From the NCBI GenBank assembly GCA_964489645.1, contig CAZAZT010000004.1, positions 4,185-68,184 on the forward strand: a stretch of DNA of 64,000 bases, written 5' to 3'. Below, one piece after another: positions 60,165 to 64,000 of this stretch (its first letter is position 1; every line of letters begins with the position of its first letter). The notes under the pieces were generated by a model, which did not search any database, was not told where the DNA came from, and saw nothing but the letters and a program-made list of their open reading frames with translations. Source of the DNA: JBEEPE01 sp964489645. Lineage in GTDB: Bacteria > Verrucomicrobiota > Verrucomicrobiia > Chthoniobacterales > Chthoniobacteraceae. A program made the position numbers and the translations under genes.

Positions 60165-63041
60165 ATGCATTTCAACTGCCCTTCTTGCTCGATGCAGCTC
60201 ATGGCCGAACCTCAGATGGCTGGCCAGCTTGTGAACTGTCCTGGCTGTAACACGAAGTTCAAGGTGCCGTCATTGGAGGCGTTGATGGGCAGCGAGGCGG
60301 GAGGGCAATCGCCGGAGGCAGGTGGTGGGAGCAAGAAGAAGCAGCGGACGGTTTGGAAGGAGCAGGATCCCACCAATCCCAATGCGCTACTGAGTTCGGG
60401 GATCGGGTTGGCGGTGACGGTGGTGTGGTTCGCGTTGCTCAAGATCTTGGTGGCGACGGGCCTGATGGGCGAGAAGCACAAGTTGATGGAGCTGTTCTAC
60501 AAGCACTTCGCGATCAGCTTCGTGAGCACGCTTTTCTTCGCATGGGGTATTGCGATCTTGGTTCTCAAGTACAAGAAGCTCGAGCATCAGCGGGCGGCCA
60601 TGTTGCTCGACGTGCTTCCTCGAGGTCTTGGGGATGACATCGACGGGAACAACATCGGGATGTTCATCGATCACGTGTACGCGTTGCCGGAACACCTGCG
60701 AGACAGTCTGATGGTGAACCGGATCCGCAAGGCGTTGGAGTTCTTCGAGACGCGGCAGAATGTGGCGGATGTGAGCACCCTGATGGCGAGCCAGTCGGGC
60801 ATCGATGGTGCGCGTATCATGGGGAGTTATATCGTGGTGAAGGCGTTCCTCTGGGCCATTCCGTTGCTGGGGTTCATCGGGACCGTTATCGGGTTGTCTC
60901 ACGCGATCGAGGGGATGCAGTTCGATGGGGTGGAGGATGTGAGCAAGATGATGGGGACCATCAAGGACGTGACCGGTGGTTTGGGAACGGCATTCGACGC
61001 GACGCTGCTGGGGCTGATCTTCGCGGTCATCATGAACTTCCCGTTGAACTCCTTGAACAAGCATGAGGAGGAGACGCTGAATGACATCGACGCTTTCTGT
61101 AACGAGGTGTTGCTGCCTCGATTGAACGATGGGTCAGCGAAGGCGAAGAAAGAGATCGGCTTCTCCGATGTCAGTGCGATGGCCGATGCGGTGGTGCAGG
61201 GGGTCACCGCGGCGCAGCACGATTTCTTGACGAATTTGAACGATCTGTCGGGGCGGATGTTGGAGTACGCGACCAATCTTGAGACTTCGAACGATCGGTA
61301 CCAGCAGGCTGCTGTCGAAGCGATTGGCGCGAGGTTCACATCGTTGGATGCGCAGGCGGTTCAGCATTTGGAGATGTTGCGTGATCGGCATGTGGAGGCG
61401 TTTGACGCATTCGGGAAAAACCTCTCGAAGTCGGAGGATCTTTCGCGGGAAGCGTATGAGAACGTGGTCCGGTCCCAGAATGAGGCGGCGAAGCGGTTGG
61501 CTGACAAGGTGGAAGCATTGACGACGGGGATTGACGGGATGATCTCTGCGGCTGCGGCGGCGACGGCGAAGTCGGTGGGGAGTTTCGGGGAGTTGGTCTC
61601 GAAGATGGAAACTGCGACCAAGGAGCACGAGGCGGCCTTGCGAGCGTCTCAGGAGAAGGCGGTGCAAGCGTTGGCGGAAAAGATGACGGCGTTGACGGCC
61701 TCCGTGGAGAGCGTGGTGGTTTCGAAGTTCACGGAGCGGATTTCGGCGATGGCGGCGGGCATGGAGGGATCGCTCAAGAGTTCGGCGGAGGCGACGGAAC
61801 GTGCGGTGACGGGTTTTGGCGAGTACGTGCGGAAGATGGAATCGTCGACGGCGGAATACCAATCCGGTCTTCAGGCGTCGCAGGAGCGGATGGCGGCAAA
61901 ACTTGGAGAACAACTGGGTGGGTTGGTCTCCGGGGTGGAGTCCTCGGTGATGAAGCATTTCAACGAGAAGCTTTCCGGCTTGGCCTCTGCGCTTGAGGGA
62001 ACTGTTTCAGCATCAGGGCAAGCGACGGAACGAGCAGTCGCGAGTTTCGGTCAGTATGTGGCATCGATGGAGTCGTCCTCGAAGCAGTATCAAGCAGGAT
62101 TGCAGTCTTCGCAGGAGCAACTGGCGAAGCAGTTGGTGGAGAAGATGGGTGGCATCGCCTCTGGGGTGGAGTCGACGATCATGGCCCAGTTCGGGCAGAA
62201 ACTTTCGGCTTTGTCCTCTGCGCTTGAGGGAACTGTTTCAGCATCAGGGCAAGCGACGGAACGAGCAGTCGCGAGTTTCGGTCAGTATGTGGCATCGATG
62301 GAGTCGTCCTCGAAGCAGTATCAAGCAGGATTGCAGTCTTCGCAGGAGCAACTGGCGAAGCAGTTGGTGGAGAAGATGGGTGGCATCGCTTCTGGGGTGG
62401 AGTCGACGGTGATGGCCCAGTTCGGGCAGAAGCTTTCGGCTTTGGCATCGGCATTGGAAGGCTCCGTTTCAGCGACTGCACAGTCCACGCAGCGCGCGGT
62501 TGCGGGTTTTGGCGAGTACGTTTCCAAGATGGAAGCCGCATCTCGCGATTATCAGGCTGGTTTGCAGGCGGCGCAGGAAGGGGTTGTGCGGCAGCTGTCG
62601 GATCGTGTGGCGGGTTTGGTCTCGTCGGTCGAGAACGCGGTGGTGGCGCAGACGGCGCAACGGGTGGGAGTGGTGGCGCAGAGCATGGAAACCTCGATTG
62701 CGTCCTCGGCTCAGGCAACGGAGCGTGCGGTGGCGGGGTTCGGTCAGTACATCGGGGGGCTTCAAGCGGCGACGCAGCAGTATCAGCAAGCATTACAGGG
62801 CGCGCAGCAGCAGGCCTTGGCGCAGTTCTCCGATCAGGTGGGAGCCGTTGCATCGAACGTGCAGGGGTCGTTGATGGCGGTGGTGCAAGCGACGCAGCAA
62901 TCGATCTCGGGATTGGATGCAGGGATACGCAGCTTGAACGCTGTTCTCGCGCAGCTTGGTCAGCAACAGGTCGTCATCCAGCAGATTGCGCCTCAGGTTT
63001 CGACGGAAGACGCCAAGAAAAAGGGTTGGTTCGGGCGGTGA
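60165..63041 (+). CDS. Zinc-ribbon MotA/TolQ/ExbB-type proton channel with giant 77-residue-repeat tail
   Basis: 958 residues. Order: an N-terminal zinc ribbon with CPSC (5-8) and CPGC (25-28); a Gly/Lys linker; membrane segments at about 77-100, 115-134, 222-246 and 275-296; then about 660 residues of predicted helix. The pore signature of the MotA/TolQ/ExbB family is clear in LLGFIGTVIGLSHAIEG and TAFDATLLGLIFAVIMNFPL. Four segments put both ends in the cytoplasm, as in MotA. From residue 468 the tail is built from 77-residue units without indels (77 is 11 heptads or 7 hendecads), suggesting a long coiled coil. The next gene encodes an ExbD-like partner 66 bp away. The layout resembles ZorA of Zorya defence, but tail repeats and zinc ribbon differ. 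Function unknown; an ion-driven stator is inferred. Confidence 0.85.
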   Translation: MHFNCPSCSMQLMAEPQMAGQLVNCPGCNTKFKVPSLEALMGSEAGGQSPEAGGGSKKKQRTVWKEQDPTNPNALLSSGIGLAVTVVWFALLKILVATGLMGEKHKLMELFYKHFAISFVSTLFFAWGIAILVLKYKKLEHQRAAMLLDVLPRGLGDDIDGNNIGMFIDHVYALPEHLRDSLMVNRIRKALEFFETRQNVADVSTLMASQSGIDGARIMGSYIVVKAFLWAIPLLGFIGTVIGLSHAIEGMQFDGVEDVSKMMGTIKDVTGGLGTAFDATLLGLIFAVIMNFPLNSLNKHEEETLNDIDAFCNEVLLPRLNDGSAKAKKEIGFSDVSAMADAVVQGVTAAQHDFLTNLNDLSGRMLEYATNLETSNDRYQQAAVEAIGARFTSLDAQAVQHLEMLRDRHVEAFDAFGKNLSKSEDLSREAYENVVRSQNEAAKRLADKVEALTTGIDGMISAAAAATAKSVGSFGELVSKMETATKEHEAALRASQEKAVQALAEKMTALTASVESVVVSKFTERISAMAAGMEGSLKSSAEATERAVTGFGEYVRKMESSTAEYQSGLQASQERMAAKLGEQLGGLVSGVESSVMKHFNEKLSGLASALEGTVSASGQATERAVASFGQYVASMESSSKQYQAGLQSSQEQLAKQLVEKMGGIASGVESTIMAQFGQKLSALSSALEGTVSASGQATERAVASFGQYVASMESSSKQYQAGLQSSQEQLAKQLVEKMGGIASGVESTVMAQFGQKLSALASALEGSVSATAQSTQRAVAGFGEYVSKMEAASRDYQAGLQAAQEGVVRQLSDRVAGLVSSVENAVVAQTAQRVGVVAQSMETSIASSAQATERAVAGFGQYIGGLQAATQQYQQALQGAQQQALAQFSDQVGAVASNVQGSLMAVVQATQQSISGLDAGIRSLNAVLAQLGQQQVVIQQIAPQVSTEDAKKKGWFGR
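61566..62951 (+). repeat. Six tandem 231-bp / 77-residue coding repeats in the channel tail
   Basis: Units start at 61566, 61797, 62028, 62259, 62490 and 62721, each opening with (E/Q)RAVxxFGxY or a variant (AKSVGSFGEL in unit 1). Spacing is exactly 77 codons with no insertions. Later landmarks in each unit are YQxGLQxSQE, a VES(S/T)VM-like element and (A/S)MEG(S/T)(V/L). Units 3 and 4 are nearly identical at DNA level, while the others have diverged. Unit 6 degrades after about 55 residues. Confidence 0.92.
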
Positions 63042-63051
63042 TCCGAAGGGG

Positions 63052-63072
63052 CCAGTGATGTTCTGTCACTGG
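63052..63072 (+). promoter_or_regulatory. Intercistronic hairpin between channel gene and ExbD-like gene
   Basis: CCAGTGA (63052-63058) and TCACTGG (63066-63072) form a perfect 7-bp stem with a 7-nt loop, starting 10 bp after the channel stop. No T run follows, so rather than a full terminator it may be a partial attenuator or an RNA-stability element setting the ratio of the two proteins. Confidence 0.45.
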
Positions 63073-63107
63073 TCTGCTGTTGTTAAATCGCAACCGAAAC
63101 ACAACGC

Positions 63108-64000
63108 ATGGCAAAACGCCAAAAGCACAGCAGCGAGGAGGTGATGCTGATCCCCTTCTTGGACATCCTGTGTTCGCTGATCGGTATTCTGGTGCTGATC
63201 ATCGTTGTGCTCATGGTGGCGCAGATGCAGCGTGTCAAGGGACGGCCGGTCGAGGATGTTGAGCGCGCGGTGGAGCACCAGAAGTTGCTGAAGAAGAAGG
63301 AGGAGAATGAGAAGAAGTTCGCGGGGTTGGATGAGATCCTGTCGGAGCTGAAGAAACTCGAGGAGGACAAGAAGGATAAGGACAAGAAGGCGGAGGATTT
63401 GAAGGAGTTGCTGACGATGTCCTCTGACAAGAAGGACAAGAACAAGAAGAGTGCGGAGGATCTCAACAAGAAGATCGAGGCTCTGAAGCAGGAGATCCAG
63501 GGGTTTTCGGCGGAGGAACCTGGCTTGAAAAAGCGTGTGGAGGACCTTTTGGCGCAGATCGAGAAGCTCAAGCCCCCGGAGAACAAGGATCCCAAAGTGG
63601 TGGTGAATCCGGGGGGATCCGGTCTCGGCGCGGGAACGCAGGTGTTCTTCGTGGACGCGCGTGGAGAGAACTTGGTGTACTTCTGGAACGAGAACGAGCG
63701 GTACTCAGTTGCAGCGATCCCCGAGGTCATCGTGAACGACGCGACCTTCAATGCGTTCTTGGAGAACGTGAAGAATGTTCCGCAAAGCAAGGTGATCTTC
63801 TTGGTGCGGGGGGATGGGTGGCGTTCTTACAACATGGGCGCTGGGTGGGCGCAGTCGAAGTACAACTACAAGGTGGAACAGATTGGCAAGCTGCCGGTTC
63901 CGGGATTGGGTGATCTGGACATGAAGCTGTTCGGCAAGCTGTCTGGGGTGGTGCCGAAGAAAGCGCCGGAGGGATCGGTGCCGTACGATGGAAAGCCGAC
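63108..64000 (+). CDS. ExbD/TolR/MotB-type membrane protein with charged coiled coil, C-terminus cut by window edge
   Basis: 297 codons are visible from the ATG at 63108 and the frame is open at the window end. A short basic cytoplasmic start is followed by one membrane helix, MLIPFLDILCSLIGILVLII (from residue 13), with Asp19 placed like the ion-conducting Asp of ExbD, TolR and MotB. Next comes an extremely Lys/Glu/Asp-rich coiled coil (KKKEENEKKFAGLDEILSE; KKLEEDKKDKDKKAEDLKEL; about residues 55-165), then a globular periplasmic domain starting at QVFFVDARGENLVYFW with VIFLVRGDGWRSYNMGAGWA. No OmpA-type peptidoglycan-binding motif is visible so far. It should assemble with the upstream four-helix channel protein. 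Confidence 0.85.
   Translation, partial: MAKRQKHSSEEVMLIPFLDILCSLIGILVLIIVVLMVAQMQRVKGRPVEDVERAVEHQKLLKKKEENEKKFAGLDEILSELKKLEEDKKDKDKKAEDLKELLTMSSDKKDKNKKSAEDLNKKIEALKQEIQGFSAEEPGLKKRVEDLLAQIEKLKPPENKDPKVVVNPGGSGLGAGTQVFFVDARGENLVYFWNENERYSVAAIPEVIVNDATFNAFLENVKNVPQSKVIFLVRGDGWRSYNMGAGWAQSKYNYKVEQIGKLPVPGLGDLDMKLFGKLSGVVPKKAPEGSVPYDGKP

Noticed and set aside
60165..64000. Calling the pair a complete Zorya system
   Set aside because: ZorC, ZorD or ZorE are not in the window, no peptidoglycan-binding OmpA-like motif is seen in the partner so far, and the zinc ribbon and 77-residue repeats are not known Zorya hallmarks.
1..64000. CRISPR arrays, insertion sequences, rRNA operons
   Set aside because: No spaced short direct repeats, transposase genes with terminal repeats, or rRNA sequence were seen. 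The only strong tandem repeat is inside the channel gene.

Overview
The window looks like one draft-genome scaffold from a member of the Verrucomicrobiota, or a close relative in the PVC superphylum. The evidence is a GC-rich sequence, a complete verrucomicrobial-style division and cell-wall (dcw) cluster with a fused murC-murB and a divergent ftsZ, and three sets of the planctomycete/verrucomicrobial-type exported cytochrome c plus DUF1501/DUF1552 protein pairs. Three runs of exactly 100 N (14733-14832, 19063-19162, 29165-29264) are scaffold joins, and the last two cut genes.

Layout. 1-2404 (-): valyl-tRNA synthetase running off the left edge. 2557-2633: tRNA-Pro(GGG). 2895-8418 (+): a Tat-exported DUF1552 protein followed by a giant DUF1587/1592/1588 cytochrome with three internal repeats. 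8592-13861 (+): class I lysyl-tRNA synthetase, dihydrofolate reductase and pyruvate phosphate dikinase, closed by a strong terminator. 13971-17802 (+): a proline-rich exported protein, a TPR protein, a small helical protein and an NtrC-type regulator. 17806-19062 (-): a type I phosphodiesterase-like protein.

19163-39203 (+) is one tightly packed dcw operon: mraZ, rsmH, ftsL-like, ftsI, murE, murF, mraY, murD, a LysM membrane protein, ftsW, murG, murC-murB, ddl, ftsQ, ftsA, ftsZ. Many junctions are ATGA/GTGA overlaps. It encodes the cytoplasmic and lipid-linked steps of meso-DAP peptidoglycan synthesis plus the core divisome. Oddities are an N-terminal extension on RsmH, a LysM protein inside the cluster, a long tail on FtsQ, and an altered catalytic T7 loop in FtsZ.

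39426-57273 is a polysaccharide-oriented accessory region. It holds a GH9-type glycosidase (+) and a six-gene leftward run: PSD1-type cytochrome, DUF1501, beta-propeller, GH105-like hydrolase, sialate-acetylesterase-like protein and a cytochrome/propeller protein. Divergent from that run is a second PSD1-type cytochrome plus DUF1501 pair. 57305-59963 (-) carries two tandem paralogous exported repeat proteins of unknown function.

60165-64000 (+) is the most unusual part. A 958-residue protein combines a zinc ribbon, four membrane segments with a MotA/TolQ/ExbB pore signature, and a long tail of exactly periodic 77-residue repeats. It is followed by an ExbD/TolR/MotB-type partner cut by the right edge. 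Together they look like an ion-driven stator with a giant cytoplasmic tail, reminiscent of ZorAB of the Zorya anti-phage system but not identical to it.
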